From Wenjunlia tyrosinilytica (GTDB lineage Bacteria > Actinomycetota > Actinomycetes > Streptomycetales > Streptomycetaceae), in the NCBI RefSeq assembly GCF_014646055.1, contig NZ_BMMS01000020.1:62294-126293 (forward strand): a stretch of DNA of 64,000 bases, read 5' to 3'. Each line of letters begins with the position of its first letter. Positions within the stretch are counted from its first letter, which is position 1. The position numbers were made by a program, and so were the translations under genes. The notes below the pieces were generated by a model. The model did no database searches, had not been told where the DNA came from, and was given only the letters and a program-made list of their open reading frames with translations. Below, one piece after another: positions 27,298 to 35,501 of this stretch.

Positions 27298-27354
27298 AGA
27301 TTAGACGGCGTGGTTGCTCGGTCGACAGGCATGAACGGTGCTCGAAGGTGCTCG
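27298..27354 (-). promoter_or_regulatory. Triple YGAGCA promoter element, orphan
   Basis: Minus strand: CGAGCA (27354), CGAGCA (27344), CGAGCA (27320), -10-like TAATCT (27303-27298), with the standard spacing. No secreted-family gene follows directly. Confidence 0.7.
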
Positions 27355-27420
27355 CCCGGGCACCGGGCTCCGTCCGTGAGGTGTGCCTGCCACCCGCTTG
27401 GGGCAGGTCGGCCCGCGGCG

Positions 27421-27606
27421 CGGGCAATGGCTCTGCGTTCGCCCCGCCCGTGTCACCTCGGGTGCCGGGCACGGCCTGCTCGGTCCAGATGCACTTGCCG
27501 TCGGAGGTGTAGCGGTTTCCCCGGCGCCGGCTGAACGCGGCGACCAGCTGTCGGTGATCAGCTCACCGGCGATGAGGACTGCCGAGTCGGCCGCCGCATG
27601 CATCAC
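27421..27606 (-). pseudogene. HATPase (RsbW/SpoIIAB-like) relic
   Basis: The frame reads DSAVLIAGELITD, matching the (D)AVLxVSELVTN helix of Streptomyces anti-sigma-type ATP-binding proteins. After a deletion/frameshift it reads NRYTSDGKCIWTEQ, resembling their C-terminal GKxxWxE. The ATP-binding core is gone. A second relic of the same kind lies at 63549-63880; each lies next to a triple-repeat element. Confidence 0.5.
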
Positions 27607-27737
27607 CTGTCGAGTTGGTGACGCGGTGGTGCAAGACTCCGGGCGGAGTCCTGCCGGACCTGCCGCCCGTCGCCGCGTTCACCGCTCCCCCGGCACCCCC
27701 GATGGACAGCTTGCCCGTCACCTGTCAATATGGTCAC

Positions 27738-28301
27738 GTGAGTGAGTTCGTCTTTGTGAGTGGGCGCCTCTGCCTGGACCTGGCCGGAACGATGCTGTGG
27801 CGGCGGACCCTCCGCACCGAGCTACTTGGCTCAGCCGACGCCCTCCAGCGGTGGGTCGCCGAGGCCGGACTCGTGGACGAGCCGGCGGGCATGGACAGCC
27901 ACGGCCTGGAACGCGCGTGCCGACTGCGCGAGGCCGCCTACACACTCATCCGCGCCCGGGTGCAGTCCGAGGACGTGAGCGCCCACGCCGTGAACGAGCT
28001 CGCCCAGGTCAACGACGCGGCGCGGCTGCCGCTGCCGAAACTGCAGATCGACGCGGCAGGGACCCTGACACGCACCGGCGGCATCGACGAGGTGCTCGGC
28101 GCCGTCGCCCGTGACGCCGTCGAACTCCTCGGCTCACCCGAACTCTCCCGCACGAAAGAGTGCGCGAACCCGGACTGCACCCGCATGTTCGTCGACCTGT
28201 CCCGCTCCGTCGCCCGCAGATGGTGCGGGATGGCCGAATGCGGCAACAAGCACAAGGCCGCCAGCTACCGGCAGCGCAAGAAAGAGACATCGAAGACCTG
28301 A
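27738..28301 (+). CDS. CGNR zinc-finger (ABATE-domain) regulator
   Basis: A 187-aa protein with an N-terminal ABATE domain (FVFVSGRLCLDLAGTMLWRR) and the C-terminal CGNR treble-clef finger: CANPDCTRMFVD, then RRWCGMAECGNKHKAASYRQ. Probable DNA-binding stress or antibiotic-related regulator. I place the start at GTG 27738 where family homology begins; the frame is open upstream with an ATG at 27702. It has no operon partner. Confidence 0.88.
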   Translation: MSEFVFVSGRLCLDLAGTMLWRRTLRTELLGSADALQRWVAEAGLVDEPAGMDSHGLERACRLREAAYTLIRARVQSEDVSAHAVNELAQVNDAARLPLPKLQIDAAGTLTRTGGIDEVLGAVARDAVELLGSPELSRTKECANPDCTRMFVDLSRSVARRWCGMAECGNKHKAASYRQRKKETSKT

Positions 28302-28455
28302 CCACTGCCGGTCGCAGAAACCCCCTGCACCCCCGCACGCCACCCGCGGACGCCTCGAACCGCACCGGCGGTCCCCAGCCGATCCCAGCCCTCGGGGTCA
28401 GGAAGTCGTGCGGGCCGCATCGAGTCCGGAACTGATAGTGGTTCAGCAGCCGCGC

Positions 28456-29679
28456 TCAGCACTTCCGCAACGGGGCCAGTGCCGCGACCACGCCGTCGAG
28501 GATCTCTTCGAGGACGTCGGCGGAGGTGGCGAAGTTGAGTCGGAGGTACGCGCCCGCCCGGGGGCCGAACGCTTCCCCGCCGTCGAGGAGGACCCCGCCG
28601 TGGCGCAGGACGTGCTGCGCAGGGCCGTCCACCGCCTGCGGCTGCCCGGTGTCGATCCAGGTGAGGTAGGTGGCTTCCGGGAGCCGATGGCGCAGTGCCG
28701 GTACGTGGTGGTGGAGAACGTCATGGACGCGTCTGCGGTTGCGGTCGAGGACGGTGATCAGGTCCTTCTGCCAGGCGTCCGCCTCGAGCCACGCCGCCCG
28801 GGTACCAACGACGCTGAGGTTGGAGACGGTGCCGTACAGGTCCGGTGGTTGCGCGTCACGGATCGCCAGGAGACGGTCGGGGCCGTAGTGGGTGACAGTG
28901 CAGCGCAGTCCGGCAAGGTTGAACGCCTTGGTGGCGGAGGTGATCGTGACCGTCCGTGCGGCCGCGTCCGGTGAGAGGGAGGCGAAGGGGATGTGCTCGT
29001 TCGGGGAGTAGGTCAGCTCGGAGTGGATCTCGTCGCTGATCACCAGCAGGTCGTGTCGGCGTGCGATTGCCGCGATCTCGTTGAGCTCGTCGCGGGTCAG
29101 CACTCGGCCCGTCGGGTTGTGCGGGTTGACCAGGAGGAGGACCTTGCATCCGCGCCGTGCGACATCGTCGGACAGCGCGGCCATGTCCATACGCCAACCG
29201 TCATCGGTATCGACCATCGGGACGTGCACCGCGGGGCGTTGCATGGTCTTGAGCGTGGCGAGGAACGGCGGGTAGTTGGGGGTCTGCACGGCGACGGCTT
29301 CGCCCGGGGAGGTGGCCAGGTGGAGGATGAGTTGCAGGCACTGGATGAGGTCGGTCTGCTCGCGGACGCGGGAGGCGGATGCGTGCCAGCCGTAGCGTGA
29401 GGCCATCCGCTGAGCGAAGATCGGGCGCAGTGGACTGCCGTCGGGCCAGTCGGGGTAGCCAAGATCGCCGGCGGCGATGACGTGGTGGAGCGCGTCGGCG
29501 ACAACGGTGGGGATGGGGTAGTCCATGTCGGCCACCCATGAGGGCAGGACGGTGGGGTCCACCCGGTGCCACTTCACCCCGGAGCGGTTGCGCAGCCATC
29601 CGCGCTCGAGGTCGTCGAATCCCGGTACACAGCGCTCGGCGGGGGCCGGGGTGTCCGGCCGGCGGGCCGCCAGGCTCAT
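28456..29679 (-). CDS. MalY/PatB-type PLP aminotransferase (C-S lyase-like)
   Basis: A 407-aa fold-type I PLP enzyme. The N-terminus has WVADMDYPIP, typical of MalY/PatB cystathionine beta-lyase-like proteins. The nucleotide/PLP-binding region includes LLLVNPHNPTGRVL and LVISDEIHSEL. The Schiff-base lysine is in TSATKAFNLAGLRC, and the carboxylate-binding Arg in YLRLNFATS. It probably cleaves C-S bonds or transaminates. The ATG overlaps the upstream DinB stop by one base (TGATG); a GTG one codon earlier is possible. Confidence 0.93.
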   Translation of the reverse strand: MSLAARRPDTPAPAERCVPGFDDLERGWLRNRSGVKWHRVDPTVLPSWVADMDYPIPTVVADALHHVIAAGDLGYPDWPDGSPLRPIFAQRMASRYGWHASASRVREQTDLIQCLQLILHLATSPGEAVAVQTPNYPPFLATLKTMQRPAVHVPMVDTDDGWRMDMAALSDDVARRGCKVLLLVNPHNPTGRVLTRDELNEIAAIARRHDLLVISDEIHSELTYSPNEHIPFASLSPDAAARTVTITSATKAFNLAGLRCTVTHYGPDRLLAIRDAQPPDLYGTVSNLSVVGTRAAWLEADAWQKDLITVLDRNRRRVHDVLHHHVPALRHRLPEATYLTWIDTGQPQAVDGPAQHVLRHGGVLLDGGEAFGPRAGAYLRLNFATSADVLEEILDGVVAALAPLRKC

Positions 29680-30140
29680 CACATTCCGCCGTTGAGGAGC
29701 ACGTCCCTGGCGGTCTCCACCTGCCCGTGGTGCTGAGCCAGTTCCTCCAGGACATGCAGTTGCACGCCGAGGCAGCTCAGGTCGCGGTCCGGGCCTTCGA
29801 ACGAGGCGGGCGCGGTGTTGCGCGGGACCGTCAGCCCCTCGACGTCGAGCAGGTCGTCGCGCAGCTGGTCGAAGAGGGGGCCGAGGCTTCCCTTGAGGTC
29901 TGTGACCGTTCCGCGGGCGGTGAATTCCGAGTCGCGGTCCCGGTCCACGGGCCTGCCGGCGAGTATGTGGCCGATCCAGTACTGCGCGACGGCCATGCAG
30001 TGGTAGGTGATGGCGTACGGGCTGTTCGCTCCGGTCTGCGGCGGTGCGGTGTTGGCGAGCTCGTCGCCGAGTTCCTCCAGGGCGCTGACCATGCCGTCGA
30101 GCGCTCGGCGCAGGAAATAGAGGTACTCGTTCTGGTCCAT
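29679..30140 (-). CDS. DinB-family (DUF664-like) protein
   Basis: A 153-aa four-helix protein with the DinB/YfiT metal-site pattern: a His in ITYHCMAVAQYWIGHIL and a second pair in LEELAQHHGQVETARDVLL. Many relatives are mycothiol- or bacillithiol-dependent transferases, so thiol chemistry with the coupled C-S lyase-like enzyme is a reasonable but unproven idea. Upstream is a 24-bp palindrome. Confidence 0.85.
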   Translation of the reverse strand: MDQNEYLYFLRRALDGMVSALEELGDELANTAPPQTGANSPYAITYHCMAVAQYWIGHILAGRPVDRDRDSEFTARGTVTDLKGSLGPLFDQLRDDLLDVEGLTVPRNTAPASFEGPDRDLSCLGVQLHVLEELAQHHGQVETARDVLLNGGM

Positions 30141-30164
30141 TGTGTGGTTCCTCAGGGGATGCCG

Positions 30165-30188
30165 ATCAGAACCTGATCAGGTTCTGAT
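30165..30188. promoter_or_regulatory. Perfect 24-bp palindrome, probable operator
   Basis: The halves ATCAGAACCTGA and TCAGGTTCTGAT form a perfect palindrome 25 bp upstream of the DinB start. A dimeric repressor site is the simplest reading. Confidence 0.65.
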
Positions 30189-30280
30189 GCGTGGGACCGC
30201 AGGAGTCGAGGCCCAATGGCAGCAGCCCCTCCCATGTCCTCACGGCCGGATCGTGGGTGATACGGCGCAGACTAGCCGCG

Positions 30281-30650
30281 TCAGGCGTCACCAGTCAAAC
30301 AGGTGACTCCTTTGCAAGCCAAGGATTCAAGACCAGCTCCATCAAGGGATCACCAGCGGCGATCTGGACACTTCGACGCAAGATGACCGGATCCCTTCCG
30401 GGACACATGAGGGAGACCATCACCCCCTTGACTAGTGATCCAGCAGTGAGGCAGTCTGAGCACCACGGGGCAACAAGAAGCTGCACACACCGTCCGAACC
30501 CACGAGCCGACCGGTACCCCCTGGCCGGAGCTCGCCTCGCGGCTGCCGCGAAGTGGCGACCGGGAGATTGGATCGCGGCCTCCCCGCCCCGTGACACCTC
30601 GCCGCAGCCGCCACCCTCGTCGGCTGCGGCGGGGTCCGCCACCGGCGGAG
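30281..30650 (+). repeat. Long-range repeat block R1 (copy 1), non-coding
   Basis: Shares scattered but ordered blocks with 41124-41490: a TCACC-GT-CAA-ACAGGTGA inverted repeat, an ATCACCCCCTTGACTAGTGA box, CCGGAGCTCGCCTCGCG, and a terminal hairpin with GTCGGCTGCGGCG. No coding frame was supportable. It may be a regulatory region duplicated with, and then separated from, its gene. Confidence 0.55.
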
Positions 30651-30727
30651 TCAGGTGTACGGGACAGGCCCATTCGGCTATTCCCTCCCATGTACGCAAT
30701 CTCCTGCAATTGAGGCGTGGGGCTGGT

Positions 30728-30862
30728 TCCCTGCCAGATCGCGGCCGTCCAGAAGCGCACATTCGTTCGCCTGCTTGGCAGTGGGGAAGTCTGCATGTCG
30801 CCAGCCATGGGCCATCATGGCGGGTCTGGGGTTAGGCACCGGTGAGGGGAGTGCACCACTCA
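30728..30862 (-). repeat. Repeat block R2 (copy 1), possible remnant promoter of a lost ATPase/HTH gene
   Basis: Resembles 56328-56470, the region directly upstream of the third ATPase/HTH gene: GTCCA-AAGCGC, AAGTCTGCATG/CAGTCTGCATG, GGGCCATCATGG/GGGCCATCATCG, GGGTTAGGC-CCGGTGAG. In this copy no ATPase gene follows. Confidence 0.45.
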
Positions 30863-31093
30863 TCACTCGCTCCGCGAGCGATAGGGGCAGGCGTCGGGGA
30901 TCCGGCTTCGGAGACTTCGTTCCCGCCGCAACCGATCATCGAAGCGACGTACCGACACCACCCAGACCCTCGTCACACCAGGGCCCCGCGCCACTGGTTG
31001 CCTGAGCGTCTCACCGTCCACGGCGGGAGAGGTGTGATCCATCGACCCGCACGAGCATGAGTACTCCACCGGTGCTTCTCGGTGTCGGCCGAC

Positions 31094-31118
31094 GCCGGGG
31101 CGCTCCACGCGCCCCGGC
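31094..31118 (-). terminator. Hairpin terminator
   Basis: GCCGGGGCGC-TCCAC-GCGCCCCGGC, 25 bp beyond the stop of the secreted peptidase gene. Confidence 0.75.
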
Positions 31119-31142
31119 GCCCTCCCCTTCTCCGGCATGGCC

Positions 31143-32966
31143 CTACTTGATGATCTTCTCCGCTGCGTGCCGGAGGCGCGCGGGTACGTGTTCGGCTCTG
31201 GAGGCGTGCGGCCGGGTGCTGCTGTCCACCGGGCCGGGCACGGCATGGACGGTGTTCTCCAAGGGCAGGGGCAGGCCCTTGCAGACGCTCCTTGCGGGCG
31301 GCGTCACGCCATCGAGCAGATAGGCGTTCACGATGTCGTCAACGCATCCGTTGCCCCGGATGCCGTATTGGCCGTGGGCGCCCGCGTCATCGATCGCTAC
31401 CAGCCGCGCGTCGTGGAACTGGCGGACGTTGCGCGACGTGTTCTCGTAGGCGGTAGCAGGGTCGAACTCGCTTTGGACCGTGACGATCGGCGCGAGCCGA
31501 TGTTCATCCGGGTTGGGTAGACGCTGTGCGGACAACGTCCAGTAGCTGCACACCTCTTGGGAGGTCTCGTAACCGGTGAGCGGGTAGGCGGGGCCGTTGC
31601 GTCGCGCGAAGTTGACCCACCAGTTCGGACTGTGCCACTGGCCGCCGTCACCGCACCGCACCGCGTAGTAGACGCCGGACACCTGCACGGTGTCCCCGGT
31701 CGCGTTCCGCACCGCGTCGAAGACGGCCGACAGCCCCTCCGGGGCGGCGTCCCCCAGCTTCTCCGGGTGCAGCAGGGCGTCGGTGCCGACCCTGGCTTCT
31801 GCCTGGAACTCGGTGCCTGCCACGCCGCTCCCGCTCAGCTCGTCCGAGAACCTCTGGCCACAGGAGAGGAGTGCGTCCCTGCTCCAGTCGTGATTGTCCA
31901 CAAGGCAGCTCTTGAGAACGCCAAGGCTGGCCCCGATGGTGATGAAACCCGCATCGGTATACAGGGAGGTGCGCACGAAGCCGTCGAGAACCTGACCGGC
32001 GGACAGGTTGTCGGTGGCCTTGATGAACGTTTCGCGGACCTGCTCGTACACCGCATTCACCTGCGCGGGAGTCCTCCCGAGGTACTTGGAGAAGAACGCG
32101 CTGCGGGTCGCCCAGGGCGCGAACTGCCGTTCCCACCGCCGCTGGAACGCCATCGGCATGCGCTCCCAGGAGTCGGCCAGGTCATCCATCCACGCCGTGT
32201 TGGAGTCCAGGACGATCCTACCCGTCCGTCGGGGGAACAGCGCCGCGTACTTCGCCCCTAGCCAGGAGCCGTACGAGTAGCCGAGGTAGTTCAGCTTCCG
32301 CTCACCGAGCACGGCTCGGATCATGTCCATATCGTGAGTCGTCTGCCACGTATTGACGTAACGGGTGAGCGGGTTGGCCGCACATCCATCCGCGACAGCC
32401 TTCGCAGTCCTCTGTCGCGCGGTGACCGCCTGCGCGGAAAGGTCCCGGCTGTCGTGGACCGCACTGTCGAGTTGGTCCACAGGCACGTCACAGATCAGCT
32501 GTGTACTCTCGCCGACACCGCGCGGGTCCATACCGATGATGTCGTACTCGGCGGCGACCTTCGGCTGCGAACTGCCGATCAGCCACGACAGACGGATCCC
32601 GGAGCCTCCCGGTCCTCCGGGATTGGTGAACAGCACGCCTTTGCGGTGCGCCGCGTCGGCCGCCTTGACCCGGCTGATGGCCACGGACAGCTCCGGACCC
32701 GAGCCTGGAGCCCTCCAGTCACGAGGCACCGACACTGTCGCGCACTCCGGCACAGGGCCGCCCGTCGTGGAGTCGTACCACTTGCACGGCCCCCATGTGA
32801 CTGACTGGTGTGTGAAGGGTGAGTCGTCGGTGGACGCCGCATCGGCCTGCGCGATGTGAGTGGGCAGCACACCGGCTGCGAGGCCGGTCAGTGCGGTGGC
32901 TATCGCGGTGCCGAGGACTGCCAGTCGGCGCCGATTGGCTCTTCGCGGAGGCGCAGGTGATTCCAT
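31143..32966 (-). CDS. Secreted tripeptidyl-aminopeptidase-like alpha/beta hydrolase
   Basis: A 607-aa exported serine peptidase of the Streptomyces Tap/SlpD/SlpE family (S33-like). The signal peptide has an RR pair and a hydrophobic core (RRRLAVLGTAIATALTGLAA). Mature features: oxyanion region LFTNPGGPGGSGI, FDIIGMDPRGVGES-type motif (here YDIIGMDPRGVGES), nucleophile LGYSYGSWLG, catalytic Asp in VQSEFDPATAY, and His in DDAGAHGQYG. A C-terminal TAP-like domain carries paired cysteines. GAAGGAGAACACCG precedes the ATG at 32966. Probably releases N-terminal tripeptides from extracellular proteins. Confidence 0.92.
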   Translation of the reverse strand: MESPAPPRRANRRRLAVLGTAIATALTGLAAGVLPTHIAQADAASTDDSPFTHQSVTWGPCKWYDSTTGGPVPECATVSVPRDWRAPGSGPELSVAISRVKAADAAHRKGVLFTNPGGPGGSGIRLSWLIGSSQPKVAAEYDIIGMDPRGVGESTQLICDVPVDQLDSAVHDSRDLSAQAVTARQRTAKAVADGCAANPLTRYVNTWQTTHDMDMIRAVLGERKLNYLGYSYGSWLGAKYAALFPRRTGRIVLDSNTAWMDDLADSWERMPMAFQRRWERQFAPWATRSAFFSKYLGRTPAQVNAVYEQVRETFIKATDNLSAGQVLDGFVRTSLYTDAGFITIGASLGVLKSCLVDNHDWSRDALLSCGQRFSDELSGSGVAGTEFQAEARVGTDALLHPEKLGDAAPEGLSAVFDAVRNATGDTVQVSGVYYAVRCGDGGQWHSPNWWVNFARRNGPAYPLTGYETSQEVCSYWTLSAQRLPNPDEHRLAPIVTVQSEFDPATAYENTSRNVRQFHDARLVAIDDAGAHGQYGIRGNGCVDDIVNAYLLDGVTPPARSVCKGLPLPLENTVHAVPGPVDSSTRPHASRAEHVPARLRHAAEKIIK

Positions 32967-33253
32967 CGGTGTTCTCCTTCGGAGGAGGAGGGCACGCCGG
33001 ATCACCCGGCGGCGGAGCGTGGACGGACGCCCCGCGCCGGTTCGTGTCAGCGGGTGCCCGGAGGGCTTGACCAGGGCGGGCGAGGTCGCCAGAACGTGCG
33101 GCTCTGTTCGCACAATGGCCTTCAGCAGCCAAAGCCGCGGGCGATAGCCTTGCCGCCTGCGGAATGATGATGGCATGTTGTGGCGGGGGCGGGAACAACG
33201 GAAGGCATGCGTGAATGCGCATGTGCGTGTTTACGTCTCACCAGGAGCGCACC

Positions 33254-34228
33254 ATGTTGGAACCATTCGGCCTCAGCCCTGCCGAAGAGTCCCTCTACCT
33301 CGCACTCATCGACGCCCCCAGCCTCACGACCACCGAGATGGCTCTCCTGGCCGGCACCAGCGCGCAGGGTGTGCTGCCGATCCTCGCCCGGATCGAGGAC
33401 GCCGGACTGATCGCCCGGTTGCCGGACACCCCTGCCAGGTATTGCGCCATCGAACCCGGTATCGGATTCGCCACTCTCCTCGCCGCCCAGGAACAGCGGG
33501 TGCGCCGGGTGGAGGAACAGGCACAGCACGCGCGCGCCACAGCCAATCAGCTCGCCGAGCGATTCCGGCTGTCCGGCGTTCGCCATCCGCTCGATCTCAT
33601 CGAGATCGTCGTCGGGAGGCAGGCGGTGCTGCAACGGCTCTTCCAGCTGGAACGCATGGTGCACACCGAGCTCCGCGGAATCGACATGCCGCCGTACGTG
33701 ATGAGCGACAACGAGGCGGAGTTCGAGATGCTGGACAAGGGGATCACCAGCCGGTGGCTCTACGACAGCAGCGTCCTCGACATCCCCGGCAAACTGGAGC
33801 AGATATCCGACTTCATCGATGCGAGCGAGCAGGGCCGGATCATCAGCAACGCACCGATGAAGCTGCTGATCGCCGACGACCAATTGGCCATCATCGCGCT
33901 CACCAGCGAGGCCAGCAGCTCCGTCAGCGCGCTCGTGGTCCGTCCTTCGGAACTGCTCGACGGACTGTCGCGCGTGTTCGAGAGCCTATGGCGCACCGCC
34001 ATACCACTGGAACCGTCCGATCCTGTACCAGGCGCCGACCGGCCCTCTCACGAGGAGACGCAACTGCTGGCCCTTCTGGCTGCCGGCATGACGGACAAGA
34101 CCGCCGCTCGCCGCATGGGCCTTGGCCTGCGGACAGTGCAGAAGCGAGTGCGGCACCTCATGGAACGGCTCGTCGCGGACACCCGATTTCAGGCCGGTGT
34201 CCACGCCAAGGCCCGTGGCTGGCTCTGA
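33254..34228 (+). CDS. TrmB-like/LuxR-type two-HTH regulator
   Basis: A 324-aa regulator with an N-terminal TrmB-type winged helix (LSPAEESLYLALIDAPSLTT) and a C-terminal LuxR-like HTH (LLALLAAGMTDKTAARRMGL, GLRTVQKRVRHLMERL). The central about 150 residues form a PLD-like sensing region. Such proteins are common in streptomycetes and often control adjacent secondary metabolism. AGGAGCGCACC precedes the ATG at 33254. Neighbours are the divergent secreted peptidase and the convergent terpene synthase/P450 pair. Confidence 0.87.
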   Translation: MLEPFGLSPAEESLYLALIDAPSLTTTEMALLAGTSAQGVLPILARIEDAGLIARLPDTPARYCAIEPGIGFATLLAAQEQRVRRVEEQAQHARATANQLAERFRLSGVRHPLDLIEIVVGRQAVLQRLFQLERMVHTELRGIDMPPYVMSDNEAEFEMLDKGITSRWLYDSSVLDIPGKLEQISDFIDASEQGRIISNAPMKLLIADDQLAIIALTSEASSSVSALVVRPSELLDGLSRVFESLWRTAIPLEPSDPVPGADRPSHEETQLLALLAAGMTDKTAARRMGLGLRTVQKRVRHLMERLVADTRFQAGVHAKARGWL

Positions 34229-34420
34229 TGAAGACCGTCGTCAGGCTCACAGGCCCAAGGACGCCCCGGGACCTGTCCGCGGTGAGCGTGAGCGCGACGC
34301 TGACCGGGCGATCGGTGGCCCTCTCGGAGGGCAATTCCTCGACTTCTGATTGAATCGTATCTACCACTAACTCGCGCATGCCTCGTGAGCGCGTTCCTGC
34401 GGCTTCGGGTCCATCGGCAT

Positions 34421-35482
34421 TCACGGCGCTCCTGGACCCCCGTCGGGCTGGGCGGTTTCCAACTCGTCCTGTAGCAGGGCGGAACGCGTCATCGCGGGTG
34501 TCGGCCGGTACCACGTCGATGTCTGACCGCTGCCGTGCGGGTGAGGACCCATCAGCGCCAGCGCCTGGATTTCATGGGCGAAGGGATAGCGGGGATTGTT
34601 GACGCGAAGTCCGTACATGGCCTGGATCTGTTCCGTGTAGGCGCGTTCGTAAGGTGCCGCGAGGGGCCGGCGCTTGAGGAAGTTGAAGATGTTCCCGGCC
34701 CGGGTCACAAGGGCGGGGATGGCGTCGGCGGTCATGTAGTTGACGATATTGCAAGACTCGCTCTCGCTTCGGTGCTTGGGCCAGGACGTGCAGTCGTAGG
34801 CGAGGATGAGTGCTTCGATGGTGGCGGACAGAAGGCGTCTGTCGATGGTGGCGGATTCGCGTTCCAACATGCACGCGCGGAACACCACGGCCAGGCCGAA
34901 GCCGCCGTCGATGTTCCGTAGCCGGATGTAGTCGTCGTAGCCGGACGAGAGGGTGTTGACCCACGTGAGGTAATATGGCGTGGGAATTTCCTTCTGTTTC
35001 TCCAGGGCGATGTACAGCGTAGCGAACAGCTGATCGGTGAAGTACTTCCGCGGCTCGTCCGCCAGGGGCGCGAGGATGGATTCGAGCGCTTCAGCGATGC
35101 TGATCCCGAGGATGCGCGCGCTTCTGTCGGTGATCTGCTGCTGTTCGATGACCGATCCGCGCGACTCACAGGCGATGAACGCCAGGTTGATCAGAGCCGT
35201 GTACTCGTACACGGCTCTGTCGATGCACTGGGGCTGGAAGGCGTGGGTCCACTTGATGCCTTGGTCGACCAGGGCATCATTGAGCGGGGAAAGCGAGATG
35301 GGTCCGGGCGTGATGGGCAGTTCGGTGAAGAATTCCAGCGTGTCTTCAGTCCACAGGCCGGGGCCTGGGGCGTTCCATCCGGCCGTGCTCGGAGCCGGCC
35401 GTGGGATATCTGTCGCGGCGTGGGTTGCGGGGAACGCGGTGGTGGCGTAGTCCGCGTTGAGTGAATGCTCGATGTTCCACAT
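34421..35482 (-). CDS. Divergent class I terpene synthase-like protein
   Basis: A 353-aa protein of the size and motif layout of bacterial terpene cyclases. The NSE-type metal triad is recognisable as YDCTSWPKH (D230, S233, K236), an Arg-containing YIRLRN segment lies about 40 residues upstream, and the C-terminal RY pair is in NNPRYPF (298-299). At the usual aspartate-rich position, FIACESRGS (102-110) replaces DDxxD, so the first metal site is altered. A P450 gene ends 19 bp upstream and is cotranscribed. Activity could be unusual or lost; a non-catalytic relative is possible. Confidence 0.65.
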   Translation of the reverse strand: MWNIEHSLNADYATTAFPATHAATDIPRPAPSTAGWNAPGPGLWTEDTLEFFTELPITPGPISLSPLNDALVDQGIKWTHAFQPQCIDRAVYEYTALINLAFIACESRGSVIEQQQITDRSARILGISIAEALESILAPLADEPRKYFTDQLFATLYIALEKQKEIPTPYYLTWVNTLSSGYDDYIRLRNIDGGFGLAVVFRACMLERESATIDRRLLSATIEALILAYDCTSWPKHRSESESCNIVNYMTADAIPALVTRAGNIFNFLKRRPLAAPYERAYTEQIQAMYGLRVNNPRYPFAHEIQALALMGPHPHGSGQTSTWYRPTPAMTRSALLQDELETAQPDGGPGAP

Positions 35483-35501
35483 GGGGGCCTTTCTCGGAGG
35501 G

